Assembly: GCA_016763155.1 (NCBI GenBank)
Contig: JAESUH010000217.1
Coordinates: 35,845 to 99,844 of the forward strand
Source: Rhizobiaceae bacterium
GTDB lineage: Bacteria; Pseudomonadota; Alphaproteobacteria; Rhizobiales; Rhizobiaceae
Length of the DNA: 64,000 nt
Direction: 5' to 3'
In this document: one piece after another, positions 1 to 8,908 of the stretch
How the letters are laid out: every line of letters starts with the position of its first letter
Numbering within the stretch: position 1 is the stretch's first letter
Notes under the pieces: model-generated
The model's database searches: none
What the model saw: only the letters and a program-made list of their open reading frames with translations
Told to the model about the DNA's origin: nothing
Position numbers and translations under genes: made by a program

Positions 1-145
1 CCTCAGCCCATGTCCAGCTTTGCCAGATGCCTTTATCCTTGTGGCGCATGGCCGTCAGGTCAGCAAAACGCGTGGAATTCAGCAGCATATATTGTGGCAG
101 CGTTACGGGCTCATTGCCCTCGATGAAATTGCCCTTTGATGGCAT
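1..145 (-). CDS. AMP-dependent acyl-CoA synthetase-like protein, N-terminal fragment
   Basis: The gene is cut by the left window edge, so only its first 48 codons are visible. The reverse strand reads M-P-S-K-G-N-F-I-E-G-N and continues with LPQYMLLNSTRFADLTAMR and WQSWTWAE. This pattern (many enzymes begin with a short leader, then a line describing parallel substrates and W..WTW.E) is typical of the start of long-chain fatty-acid-CoA ligases, which adenylate a fatty acid and pass it to CoA. The start is supported by GGGAGG eight bases upstream. It lies 205 bases downstream of xdhC on the same strand, so it may or may not share a transcript. The family call rests on a short stretch and the adenylation motifs are outside the window. 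Confidence 0.6.
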   Translation of the reverse strand, partial: MPSKGNFIEGNEPVTLPQYMLLNSTRFADLTAMRHKDKGIWQSWTWAE

Positions 146-350
146 TTCCAAGTCCTCCCTCAAGGCCTCTTATTAATCCTTCCAGGTCCCCCAACCCGAT
201 ATAAAAGCCGCATCTTCGAATATTTTTCCGATTTGCGGATTCCTCACCTTTTACTGAACGTAAATCTTCACGATGAATCAACCCGTTAAATCGATTAGGT
301 AGCGAAATAAATTTGCATTATGGACCTGCAAAAATAAACCGACCTCAATT

Positions 351-1190
351 TTATTGATGTACGTCTTTGATTTTATTAGCGAAAAATATATTTACCAGTT
401 GCGCAGCAACCAGAGCTGCAATTACTTGCGGGCGCTTATCATTGGCCCCACCGGCACCTATCGGGCAGGTTAACTTTTCCAATAATTCTGGAATATGCCC
501 GTTTTTGAGAAATTGTCGGCGGAATGTCCCCAATTTGGTATCAGAGCCGATCATTCCAACAAAAGCTGCGTCCTGACGATGCAGGGCAGTCTCGGTGATT
601 AGAAAATCCTGGGCATGATCATGGGTAAGAATAATAAAGGCAGAATTCGACCTGGCTTGAGCAATTATGCTTTCTGGAATCGCCAAATGTTTGTGTTCAC
701 AACCTTCTTTCGCTCGGGGTAATTGCCGCAACTGGTCCAGTCGTGAATCGATAATGACTATATTAAGTGGCAAGAGTGAAAGCGCTTCAAGCAGTGCTTT
801 GCCCACATGTCCCGCACCAAAGATATAAACCGTTGGGGCCTCGCATTTTTCCTGATCTTGTAACCGTATTAGAGCCTCGGCAATTTTCTTGTTTTGCGCC
901 TGATTGATGTATTCAAATTCCAGTTCAACAAAGCCGCCACAGCATTGTCCAATTTCCGGCCCCAGAGGCAGACTAAGGATAGAGGAGGCGCTTGTATCAA
1001 ACAACAATTTCCGGGCATGTTGAATGGCAAGATGCTCCATCTCGCCGCCGCCAATGGTTTCAAAAATATCTGCATTACCCACCAACATCCAGGTTCCACC
1101 AGAACGGGGTGTGGAACCTTTGGCACTTGTTATTGTAACCTTGATCGAGGATGCATTAGCCTTCAAAAAAGCCTGTACCCCTTCAGCCAT
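351..1190 (-). CDS. xdhC: XdhC, xanthine dehydrogenase accessory protein
   Basis: XdhC binds molybdenum cofactor, promotes its sulfuration and delivers it to the XdhB subunit; it is not part of the final enzyme. The 279-residue protein has the two-part layout of the XdhC/CoxI family: an N-terminal domain with TSAKGSTPRSGGTWM and IGGGEMEHLAI, and a C-terminal Rossmann domain with YIFGAGHVGKAL near residue 122, a THDHAQD segment and GMIGSDTKLGTFRR. The final conserved block reads CPIGAGGANDKRPQVIA. It starts inside the end of xdhB with an 8-base overlap, which indicates translational coupling, and is the last gene of xdhA-xdhB-xdhC. No frame damage is visible. The gene name is supported by both sequence and context. 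Confidence 0.93.
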   Translation of the reverse strand: MAEGVQAFLKANASSIKVTITSAKGSTPRSGGTWMLVGNADIFETIGGGEMEHLAIQHARKLLFDTSASSILSLPLGPEIGQCCGGFVELEFEYINQAQNKKIAEALIRLQDQEKCEAPTVYIFGAGHVGKALLEALSLLPLNIVIIDSRLDQLRQLPRAKEGCEHKHLAIPESIIAQARSNSAFIILTHDHAQDFLITETALHRQDAAFVGMIGSDTKLGTFRRQFLKNGHIPELLEKLTCPIGAGGANDKRPQVIAALVAAQLVNIFFANKIKDVHQ

Positions 1191-3501
1191 TGGAGACTTG
1201 ATTTCTCATGCGCTCTACCGCCTTTAATATGCGCTCCGGCGTGGCGGGTGTATCAAGCTTGGGGCAGGTTTTATAATCAGCTACACTGGCCACAGCCATG
1301 GAAAGCGCCTCAAGAACGGACATCGCCAACATGAATGGTGGTTCGCCTACGGCTTTTGAACGACGAATGGTGCGCTCTTTATTTTGCGACCATTCTGCCA
1401 GTGTCACATTGAAAACCAATGGTCGATCTGAAGCCAATGGAATTTTATAGGTGGATGGTGCATGGGTGCGCAAGCGACCGTCATTATCCCACCAAAGCTC
1501 CTCGGTGGTGAGCCATCCCATGCCCTGAATAAAGCCACCTTCAACCTGCCCTTTATCAATGGCAGGGTTCAAAGATTTTCCCACATCGTGCAAAATATCT
1601 ACCCGGTCTACCTGATATTCTCCAGTGAGTGTATCAATGGCAACTTCGGAAACTGACGCACCGTAGGAGAAATAAAAGAACGGCCGACCCGTGCCCTTTT
1701 CCCTGTCCCAGTGAATTTTTGGCGTTTTATAAAACCCGGTAGCTGAAAGATGGATGCGGGCCATATAGGCCCGGTTCACCAAATCTGCGAAAGAAATTTT
1801 GTGCTGGCCGATATGCACTTCATTTCCAAAAAATTCTATTTGATCATTAGCGTTCCCAATTACTGCCTTTGCAAAATCGGTAAGCCGTTGCTTGATCTGC
1901 TCCACTGCATCAAGTGCAGCCATGGCATTCAAATCTGTGCCTGAGGAGGCCGCAGTTGCCGAAGTGTTTGGCACTTTGGATGTATTGGTAGCAGTGATTT
2001 TTATCCGGCTCATATCCACGCCGAAACCATCGGCCACAATCTGGGCAACTTTGGTATTTAGCCCCTGGCCCATTTCGGTACCGCCATGATTGATCTGGAT
2101 GGAACCATCCCGGTAAACATGGAGCAGGGCAGATGCCTGATTATACCAGGTGGCAGTGAAGGATATGCCGAACTTTACCGGCGTCAGGGCGATACCGCGC
2201 TTGATGATCTTGCTTGATTGATTGAATTTCAGAATTTCTTCGCGACGTTTTTGGTAGTCAGCGCTTTGTTCCAGCTCATCCACCAATCGGTGGATGATAT
2301 TATCTTCAACGATCTGATGATACGGCGTGACGCAACGCGCCACATCGTCATAAAAATTTGCCTTGCGGATTTCCAGCGGGTCTTTTCCCAACGCATAGGC
2401 AATTTCTTCAATTACCCGCTCGCCGGCAATCATACCTTGAGGACCACCGAACCCGCGAAAGGCGGTGTTGGAAACCGTATTGGTTTTCATCGGGCGAGAT
2501 TGCAGTTTTACGTTTGGAAGAAAATAGCAATTATCCACATGGAACAATGCCCGGTCGGTAACCGGACCTGACAAATCCGAGGAATAACCACAACGCGCTG
2601 CGAGAACCGCATCGAGTGCTGAAATTACACCGTTCTCATCAAAGCCAACTTCATATTGAGCAAGGAAATCATGGCGCTTTCCTGTGGCGATCATGTCGTC
2701 ATCACGGTCCGGTCGAATCTTGACTGCACGTCCATATTTCTTCGCTGCAAGTGCTGCAACAACTGCAAATGCATTGGACTGGGTTTCCTTGCCGCCAAAG
2801 CCACCACCCATACGACGAATATTCACCGTGACTGCGTTAGATGGCACATCCAGCACATGAGCGACCATGTGTTGAACTTCGCTTGGGTGCTGGGTGGAGG
2901 AATAAACGAGCACATCATCATCTTCACCGGGAATGACCATGGCTATATGGCCTTCCAGATAGAAGTGATCCTGTCCGCCAATTTCCATCTCGCCTTTGAT
3001 GTTGTGTTCAGCTTTGGAAAGTGCCGATTTGGCATCCCCATATTTCAAGGTCAACGGTTCTGTGACATGGGGGTAATCAGCTTCCATTGCTGATTTTACA
3101 TCAATCACCGGAGTTTGTTTATCATAGGTAATTTCAGCCAGCTTCGCGGCGCTGCGCGCTTCATCTCTCGTTTGGGCCAATACTGCAAATATCGGCTGAC
3201 CATAAAATTCGATTTTACCCTCGGAAAAAACCGGCTCATCATCGCGCCCGGTAGGGCTCACATCATTGACGCCTGGAATATCGGCTGCGGTGAGCACTGC
3301 GACCACTCCTTTTGCCTCAGCTACGGCCTCTAGTTTGATCTCCGTAATGGAGCCATTGGCAACTTCAGAAAGACCGAAATAAAGGTGCAACATTCCCGCA
3401 GGTTCTGGAATGTCATCGATATATTCTGCGCTGCCGGAAACGTGTTTATGGCCGGAATCGTGGGGAATGGAGGTGTGCACTGCGCCTTTGAATTCATTCA
3501 T
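1183..3501 (-). CDS. xdhB: Xanthine dehydrogenase molybdopterin-binding subunit
   Basis: This is the large catalytic subunit that oxidises hypoxanthine and xanthine to urate at a molybdenum centre, passing electrons to the iron-sulfur/FAD subunit. At 772 residues it has the usual length of the bacterial split enzyme. Visible hallmarks are the cofactor loop RRMGGGFGGKETQ (about residue 230), the FRGFGGPQGM segment (about 345), and KAVGEPPFML near residue 730, whose glutamate matches the catalytic base of the family. It overlaps the xdhA stop by one base and xdhC by eight, so the three are one operon. Aldehyde oxidase-type relatives share the fold, but the accessory XdhC and the subunit split favour xanthine dehydrogenase. 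Confidence 0.94.
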   Translation of the reverse strand: MNEFKGAVHTSIPHDSGHKHVSGSAEYIDDIPEPAGMLHLYFGLSEVANGSITEIKLEAVAEAKGVVAVLTAADIPGVNDVSPTGRDDEPVFSEGKIEFYGQPIFAVLAQTRDEARSAAKLAEITYDKQTPVIDVKSAMEADYPHVTEPLTLKYGDAKSALSKAEHNIKGEMEIGGQDHFYLEGHIAMVIPGEDDDVLVYSSTQHPSEVQHMVAHVLDVPSNAVTVNIRRMGGGFGGKETQSNAFAVVAALAAKKYGRAVKIRPDRDDDMIATGKRHDFLAQYEVGFDENGVISALDAVLAARCGYSSDLSGPVTDRALFHVDNCYFLPNVKLQSRPMKTNTVSNTAFRGFGGPQGMIAGERVIEEIAYALGKDPLEIRKANFYDDVARCVTPYHQIVEDNIIHRLVDELEQSADYQKRREEILKFNQSSKIIKRGIALTPVKFGISFTATWYNQASALLHVYRDGSIQINHGGTEMGQGLNTKVAQIVADGFGVDMSRIKITATNTSKVPNTSATAASSGTDLNAMAALDAVEQIKQRLTDFAKAVIGNANDQIEFFGNEVHIGQHKISFADLVNRAYMARIHLSATGFYKTPKIHWDREKGTGRPFFYFSYGASVSEVAIDTLTGEYQVDRVDILHDVGKSLNPAIDKGQVEGGFIQGMGWLTTEELWWDNDGRLRTHAPSTYKIPLASDRPLVFNVTLAEWSQNKERTIRRSKAVGEPPFMLAMSVLEALSMAVASVADYKTCPKLDTPATPERILKAVERMRNQVSNG

Positions 3502-4976
3502 TACGCAACTCCTTCCATATGGGTTGGATGGCTGCGGGAAAGCTGTGCCACCTCACCCGTAGTCTCAAGATAAAAACGACGGAGCAGATTTTTTGCAACA
3601 TTCATGCGGTATTCAGCCGAGGCACGCCAATCACCCAATGGGGTGTAGTCATTTTCAAATGATGCCAAGGCATTTTCAATTGTTGCCTCATTCCATTCGC
3701 TTCCCAACAGAGCCTGTTCAACACTGGATGCGCGCAGAGGTGTGGCCGCCATACCACCAAAAGCGATGCGGCAGGTTTCTACCTTACCCTCTCCATCCAG
3801 TGAAATTTTGAAAGCACCACAAAGGGCAGAGATATCTTCGTCGCGGCGTTTTGAAATTTTGTAGACTTCAAATTTTTCACCGTCCTGAAGAGCCGGAACA
3901 AACAAGGATTGAACAAATTCGCCCGGCTGCAAATTCTGTTTGCCATAGGCAATGAAAAAATCTTCCAGCGGAAGGTCGCGGGTTTCGTTTCCCTTGCGAA
4001 GGGTCAATTTTGCATCAAGGGCAATGAAGGCTGGAGGCAAATCGCCGATTGGAGAGCCATTGGCAATGTTGCCGCCAATCGTTCCCATATTGCGCACCTG
4101 CTCGCCACCAATACGATTCCAGAAATTACTAAGGGCTGGAAATGTTTTAGTCACTGCTTCAAAGGCCGTGGTGTAGGGCAGGCAAGCTCCCAATACCACT
4201 CCCTCAGGCGTGACGGAGATTTCGGCCAACTCATCCAGATGGGCAATGAATATTGCAGGCGCGATATCATGAAAATGTTTGGTCACCCAAAGGCCCACAT
4301 CGGTAGAACCGGCGATGATGGTTGCATCAGGTTTTTGCTGTAGTAAGTCGGCAAAATCATCCAGATTTGCGGGAATGGAGAAGCTATCTGTTTCCACCCG
4401 GCTGCCATCATTCCAGCCCTGCAAAATGTCGGTAATTTCTGATGGAGCAAGTAACGCATCTTCATTCATGGCATTGCTGGCAGCGACTTCAAGGGCGGCG
4501 TTTATGATAGGTTCATAACCGGTACAGCGACAGAGGTTTCCCTGTAGTGCTTTTTCAATTTCGAACACATCCGGATTGGGGTTCGACAAAAACAAACCAT
4601 AGAGCGACATGACAAAACCCGGCGTACAAAAGCCACATTGGGAACCATGGTTTGTGACCATTGCTTGTTGAATTGGATGGAGCGCGCCACCCTTCCCTGT
4701 CAGATGTTCCACGCTCACCACATGACAATTATCGAGTGACCCAATAAAACGGATACATGCGTTGATCGCCATATAGCGCAACTTGCCCGCAATGAGCTTA
4801 CCCACCAACACCGTACAAGCGCCACAATCACCCTCGGCGCAGCCTTCTTTCGTGCCTGTAAGGTTTTTTTCCAGACGCAAAAAATCAAGTAATGTTTTAT
4901 CAGCGCCTACATTATTCAGGCTAATTTTTTTATCGTTGAGAACAAATCTGATTTCAGTTCGAGATTTCAATATCAT
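3501..4976 (-). CDS. xdhA: Xanthine dehydrogenase iron-sulfur/FAD subunit
   Basis: The 491-residue small subunit carries electrons from the molybdenum centre to NAD+. Domains in order: a plant-type [2Fe-2S] domain (about 10-90, with GCAEGDCGACTVLVG), a helical [2Fe-2S] domain (about 90-165, with QCGFCTPGFVMSLYG and LCRCTGYEPI), an FAD-binding domain (about 200-370, with IIAGSTDVGLW and MGTIGGNIANGSPIGD), and a C-terminal CO-dehydrogenase flavoprotein-type domain. All expected cluster cysteines are present. It is the first gene of xdhABC. The start is supported by GAAGG upstream. A lone TGGTCAA half-site resembling the RutR motif sits about 55 bases upstream, but the other half is not conserved, so regulation cannot be assigned. 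Confidence 0.94.
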   Translation of the reverse strand: MILKSRTEIRFVLNDKKISLNNVGADKTLLDFLRLEKNLTGTKEGCAEGDCGACTVLVGKLIAGKLRYMAINACIRFIGSLDNCHVVSVEHLTGKGGALHPIQQAMVTNHGSQCGFCTPGFVMSLYGLFLSNPNPDVFEIEKALQGNLCRCTGYEPIINAALEVAASNAMNEDALLAPSEITDILQGWNDGSRVETDSFSIPANLDDFADLLQQKPDATIIAGSTDVGLWVTKHFHDIAPAIFIAHLDELAEISVTPEGVVLGACLPYTTAFEAVTKTFPALSNFWNRIGGEQVRNMGTIGGNIANGSPIGDLPPAFIALDAKLTLRKGNETRDLPLEDFFIAYGKQNLQPGEFVQSLFVPALQDGEKFEVYKISKRRDEDISALCGAFKISLDGEGKVETCRIAFGGMAATPLRASSVEQALLGSEWNEATIENALASFENDYTPLGDWRASAEYRMNVAKNLLRRFYLETTGEVAQLSRSHPTHMEGVA

Positions 4977-5107
4977 AGGCCTTCTTTGCTAAGCGTGTCC
5001 TGTGCCCATGTTCCCTTATTCTTGCAGTCTGGTCAAACCGAATTATTGCACTCATAAGGTGAGTTAATGTATGTAGACAGTGGTTGTTTTTTAACGAGGT
5101 TTTTTTG

Positions 5108-6325
5108 ATGGGTCAGCAGGTAATTATTGTGGGTGCAGGACAGGCGGCCTGTTCGATGGCGGCGAAACTTCGTGAGTTGGATAGCGATGCTAAAATCACC
5201 ATTATTGGGGAAGAATCCCATCTGCCTTATCAAAGGCCTCCTCTATCAAAAAAGTATGCCACTGGCGAAATGGACCTTGATAGTTTGATGCTGCGTCCTG
5301 CGGATTGGTATGAGGTAAATGACATCCAATGCATTACTGGTTTACGCGTCGAAAGCATTGATACCAATGCCAAATCAATATTGTTGAGCGATGGAAAATC
5401 GCTCAACTATGACAAGCTGGCGCTGACCACCGGCTCGCGCCCGCGGGCTTTGCCTGCCTCTATAGGCGGTGAACTTGATGGCGTTTACGTCGTTCGCGGG
5501 ATTGATCATGTGGATAGTTTCGCTTCCGAAATGGTAGAAGGCAGAAGTGCCCTTGTGATAGGCGGCGGATATATCGGGCTTGAAGCTGCGGCGGTATTAG
5601 CCCGCAAGGGATTGAAAGTTCGGGTGGTTGAGATGTCTGATCGCATCCTGCAACGGGTGGCCTGTAGTGCTACCTCCGATTTTTTCCGTGCCCTACATAG
5701 TGGCCATGAGGTAGAAATTAGTGAGAATCTTGGGCTGGCTCGTTTGATCGAGAAAGATGGCCGTGTCTGCGGTGCTGAATTTTCCGACGGCAGTTCTGGT
5801 GAATATGATTTTGTGCTGGTTGGCATCGGTGTTTTGGCTAATTCAGAACTTGCCGAAGAGGCAGGTATCGCATGTGATAATGGGATCACTGTGAATGGGT
5901 TTGGGCAAACGAGTAATTCAGATATTTATGCCGCCGGTGACTGCGCAAAATTTGAATATAAGAGCCAGTTTATCCGCCTTGAATCTGTGCAAAATGCCAT
6001 TGATCAGGCTGAATGTGCCGCGAAAAATATAGCGGGTGTGGAAACTGATTATCACCCGCATCCATGGTTCTGGTCAGATCAATATGATGTGAAACTACAA
6101 ATCGCAGGATTGAACCTTGGCTATGATCAAGTGGTTCTGCGCCCCGGGGCAAGGGAGGGAACCCAGTCCATTTGGTATTTTGATCAGGGCAAGTTTATTT
6201 CTGTTGATGCCATGAATGATCCACGATCTTTCATGGTTGGGAAAAGGCTGTTGGAAAAGGGATTACCAATTACGCCGGAGCAGGCTGGAGATGTTGATCT
6301 CGAACTCAAGACCTTGATGAAATAA
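5108..6325 (+). CDS. FAD-dependent NAD(P)H:ferredoxin/rubredoxin reductase-type oxidoreductase
   Basis: A 405-residue two-dinucleotide-fold flavoprotein. It opens with VIIVGAGQAACSMAAKL (FAD fold), has the PYQRPPLSKKY segment characteristic of ferredoxin reductases serving Rieske dioxygenases or P450s, a second Rossmann motif ALVIGGGYIGLEAAAVLA for NAD(P)H, and the second FAD motif IYAAGDCAKF. It would pass electrons from NAD(P)H to a small redox partner that is not encoded nearby. The track start at 5084 is replaced by the ATG at 5108, which has AACGAGG at a proper distance. It is divergent from xdhA across about 130 bases; whether it serves purine oxidation is unknown. The substrate partner cannot be named. 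Confidence 0.85.
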   Translation: MGQQVIIVGAGQAACSMAAKLRELDSDAKITIIGEESHLPYQRPPLSKKYATGEMDLDSLMLRPADWYEVNDIQCITGLRVESIDTNAKSILLSDGKSLNYDKLALTTGSRPRALPASIGGELDGVYVVRGIDHVDSFASEMVEGRSALVIGGGYIGLEAAAVLARKGLKVRVVEMSDRILQRVACSATSDFFRALHSGHEVEISENLGLARLIEKDGRVCGAEFSDGSSGEYDFVLVGIGVLANSELAEEAGIACDNGITVNGFGQTSNSDIYAAGDCAKFEYKSQFIRLESVQNAIDQAECAAKNIAGVETDYHPHPWFWSDQYDVKLQIAGLNLGYDQVVLRPGAREGTQSIWYFDQGKFISVDAMNDPRSFMVGKRLLEKGLPITPEQAGDVDLELKTLMK

Positions 6326-6340
6326 CCCGCAATATCATTG

Positions 6341-6432
6341 CGCCATCCCTCTCTATTCTCGGCACAGCTGATCCATCGAATTTGATGAATACTCCAATGG
6401 CATGGATTCCTGTGACAAGCACAGGAATGACG
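6341..6432. repeat. Left-truncated copy of the 117-bp palindromic element
   Basis: The right arm ATGGATTCCTGTGACAAGCA... (6402-6432) is intact and matches the right arm at 12619-12649. The left side keeps only CGCCATCCCT before the core TCTATTCTCGGCACAG, as if about 20 bases of the left arm were deleted. The core matches that of the copy at 6618. Confidence 0.7.
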
Positions 6433-6617
6433 TGGAGTTGGGGAGCCAGCAAGAATGGCACGGTAGCCAGAGTGCTGTGCGCTTGCGATCCATAAACGAC
6501 GCGATCTCCCTGACTTCTGGCGGCACTTCGGTGAATGGTGATAAGGATTATTCTGTTACGCAATTAAAATATGGTTGGCACTAGATGGAAACGAGGGTGG
6601 GTTTGATCTCTCTCCAA

Positions 6618-6685
6618 CGTCATCCCTGTGCTTGTCACAGGGATCCATTCTCGGCACAGTTGGTATTATCGAATTGGACAAGGTG
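6618..6685. repeat. Right-truncated copy of the 117-bp palindromic element
   Basis: The left arm CGTCATCCCTGTGCTTGTCA... (6618-6648) is intact and is followed by the same core (TCTCGGCACAG, then ATCGAATT) as the copy at 6341, but no right arm can be found before the terminator. The arm itself folds as CCTGTG-loop-CACAGG. Confidence 0.7.
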
Positions 6686-6698
6686 AACTGCATTTAAC

Positions 6699-6723
6699 AA
6701 AAAGGGCGACCCGTGGGCCGCCC
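6699..6723 (-). terminator. Rho-independent terminator of the pyrimidine transport operon
   Basis: On the minus strand GGGCGGCC pairs with GGTCGCCC (8 bp, one G-T pair, CACG loop) and is followed at once by TTTTT. It lies about 30 bases past the stop of the substrate-binding protein gene, the last gene of the minus-strand run. Confidence 0.75.
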
Positions 6724-6750
6724 TCTTCAAAAATTATCTGAAAAACCAGA

Positions 6751-7743
6751 TTACATTTTCAATGCTTTATCAGTGATTGCATGAGTCCATGCACCTTCAG
6801 GTGCTTTGGAAATCACAGGATCTGAACCAGCTGAAAGCAGTGTTTTCACAGTACGCTCATAATCAGCTACATCGAGTGCGCCATTTGAACCGGCAGTCAA
6901 TTTAGCAATTTCGCGCATCATGCGTCTTTGATGTTTGGCAGTTTGAGCGCCGGAAGCATCGTTTTCCAGAATGATATCAGCTGCACCATCTGGATTTTCT
7001 TCAGCCCATTTCCAACCTTTCATGGAAGCGCGCACGAAGCGAACCAGTTTATCAACCATGACAGGGTCTTTCAGGCTGGCTTCGTTGACATACATGCCAT
7101 CTTCCAGCGTGGAAACGCCCTGTTCTTCATATTTGAACACGATCAGTTCGTCTGGGCTAAGGCCCGCATCAATGATCTGCCAATATTCATTATAGGTCAT
7201 GGTAGAAACGCAATCGGCCTGTTTTTGCAGGATTGGATCAACGTTGAAACCCTGTTTCAATACGGTTACGCCATCTGGACCACCTTCGGTTTTAAGACCG
7301 AGTTTGCTCATCCATGACAGGAACGGATATTCATTGCCGAAGAACCAAACACCAAGAGTTTTACCCTTGAAATCTGCAGGAGATGCAATGCCTGAATCCT
7401 TGCGGCAGGTCAGCATCATGCCAGAGCTTTTGAAAGGCTGGGCAATGTTTACCAAAGGCAGGCCTTTTTCGCGAGTTGCCAATGCAGAAGGCATCCAGTC
7501 AAGAACGACGTCAGCGCCGCCACCAGCAAGAACCTGAGCCGGAGCAATATCTGGTCCGCCCGGTTTGATTTCAACGTCGAGATTTTCAGCGTCGTAAAAA
7601 CCTTTATCCTTGGCCACATAGTAACCGGCAAATTGTGCCTGGGTTACCCATTTAAGCTGCAATGTCAGCTTATCGGCAGCAAGTGCATATGACGCGCTCA
7701 GCGCCATAGCACCCGCCATCAATAGAGTTGTAATTTTTTTCAT
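6751..7743 (-). CDS. ABC transporter substrate-binding protein, NMT1/THI5-like (probable pyrimidine importer)
   Basis: A 330-residue periplasmic binding protein with a clear signal peptide (MKKITTLLMAGAMALSASYA, cleavage after ALA before ADKLTL). The mature start LTLQLKWVTQAQFAGYYVA and the GGPDIAPAQVLAGGGADVV segment are typical of the NMT1/THI5-like family that binds pyrimidine precursors, nitrate/sulfonate-type ligands and related compounds. It is the last gene of a minus-strand run containing dihydropyrimidinase, carbamoyl-beta-alanine amidase and an aminotransferase, with its two permeases and ATPase just upstream. The ligand is inferred to be uracil, thymine or a reduced or opened derivative; the sequence alone does not show which. 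Confidence 0.87.
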   Translation of the reverse strand: MKKITTLLMAGAMALSASYALAADKLTLQLKWVTQAQFAGYYVAKDKGFYDAENLDVEIKPGGPDIAPAQVLAGGGADVVLDWMPSALATREKGLPLVNIAQPFKSSGMMLTCRKDSGIASPADFKGKTLGVWFFGNEYPFLSWMSKLGLKTEGGPDGVTVLKQGFNVDPILQKQADCVSTMTYNEYWQIIDAGLSPDELIVFKYEEQGVSTLEDGMYVNEASLKDPVMVDKLVRFVRASMKGWKWAEENPDGAADIILENDASGAQTAKHQRRMMREIAKLTAGSNGALDVADYERTVKTLLSAGSDPVISKAPEGAWTHAITDKALKM

Positions 7744-7780
7744 TTGTTTTCCCTTTTTTGTTTTTATTGTAATTCAGTGC

Positions 7781-8908
7781 TTATCCTGCACGTATTGACG
7801 GGTGCCAGAAGGTGACAGCCCTTTCTGTGAGTGCGATTATTCCATAAAATGTAGAGCCTGCCAACGCCGCCATAGCAATTTCTGCCCACACCATGTCGAT
7901 ATTCATTCGGCCCACTTCGGTGGAAATTCTAAAGCCCATGCCGACAGTCGGAGTGCCGAAAAATTCGGCCACGATGCCTCCGATCAGAGCCAATGTAGAA
8001 TTGATTTTTAGCGCATTGAAAATGAAGGGTGCGGCCACTGGCAAGCGCAGTTTAAACAATGTTTGCCAATAGCCCGCCGCATAGGTACGCATCAAATCCT
8101 GCTGCATGTTCGTTGCCACAGTCAGGCCGGTAAGCGTGTTCACCAGCATTGGGAAAAACGTCATGATGACGATCACCGCAGCTTTGGATTCCCAGTCAAA
8201 GCCAAACCACATCACCATGATTGGTGCCATGCCGACAATTGGCAGGGCCGCAACAAAATTGCCAACCGGCAACAAGCCGCGCTGCAGGAATGGGCTGCGA
8301 TCAATGGCGATTGCTGCCAAAAACGCGCTGCCGCAACCCATCACATATCCGCTGAGGACTGCCTTCAAAATTGTTTGTTGAAAGTCTGCCCAAAGGATGG
8401 AAAGCGAAGTGGTGATTTTTACCCAGACCATGCTTGGAGGCGGCAACAGAACGAAGGGTACATTAGCGCCGCGCGTAATTGCTTCCCACAAAACTAAAAT
8501 CCAGATGCCAAAAAAGACTGGTGTTATCAACCCAATCAGGCGGGTCAAGAAGACGTTCAAACCAGTCACATTGGAGAGGCGCTCAATGTATAGCCAGCCA
8601 AAGGCCCAGGCCGCAACAAGCAGCATCCAAAACCCGAAACTGGCTTTATCAATGCCGTTCAAAATGACCATGATGCCCCAAATGCCAAGCACTGACATGA
8701 TGCCATCAAAGGCAATCGAGAATTTGAGCTTGAAGCGGATAATTGTTGCAAGCCCTGCCAAAGCAAAGGTCATTGCAATGGGGTGGGAGAGGGTTGAAAC
8801 CGTGGTTTCACCTATCATTGCCAAGGGAGAAAGAAGGGCTGCAAGAGAAGCACCAATTGCAATCAATGCCAGAACTTTCTGCAAACTACTCATGGTTCCA
8901 AATTTCAT
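7781..8908 (-). CDS. ABC transporter permease, pyrimidine-type importer (long form)
   Basis: A 375-residue membrane protein of the binding-protein-dependent permease family. The C-terminal 230 residues carry the usual membrane domain with the cytoplasmic coupling loop (AAGYWQTLFKLRLPVAAPFIFNA, an EAA-like motif). The N-terminal 130 residues add several extra hydrophobic segments (VLALIAIGASLAALLSPLAMI and following), making it longer than its partner. Its start overlaps the upstream permease stop by four bases (ATGA). The pair would form the membrane channel for the NMT1-like binding protein. Substrate is inferred from the operon only. Confidence 0.87.
   Translation of the reverse strand: MKFGTMSSLQKVLALIAIGASLAALLSPLAMIGETTVSTLSHPIAMTFALAGLATIIRFKLKFSIAFDGIMSVLGIWGIMVILNGIDKASFGFWMLLVAAWAFGWLYIERLSNVTGLNVFLTRLIGLITPVFFGIWILVLWEAITRGANVPFVLLPPPSMVWVKITTSLSILWADFQQTILKAVLSGYVMGCGSAFLAAIAIDRSPFLQRGLLPVGNFVAALPIVGMAPIMVMWFGFDWESKAAVIVIMTFFPMLVNTLTGLTVATNMQQDLMRTYAAGYWQTLFKLRLPVAAPFIFNALKINSTLALIGGIVAEFFGTPTVGMGFRISTEVGRMNIDMVWAEIAMAALAGSTFYGIIALTERAVTFWHPSIRAG

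Larger units (their letters stand above)
6326..6703. other. Gene-free interval carrying two damaged repeat elements
   Basis: About 380 bases between the reductase gene (plus) and the ABC binding-protein gene (minus) contain no credible ORF. The interval holds one left-truncated and one right-truncated copy of the 31-bp-arm repeat described separately, both with a shared inner core starting TCTCGGCACAG, followed by the terminator of the minus-strand operon. Confidence 0.7.

Noticed and set aside
5030-5036. TGGTCAA half-site upstream of xdhA, considered as a RutR site
   Set aside because: The partner half-site matches only two of seven bases, so it is most likely chance.
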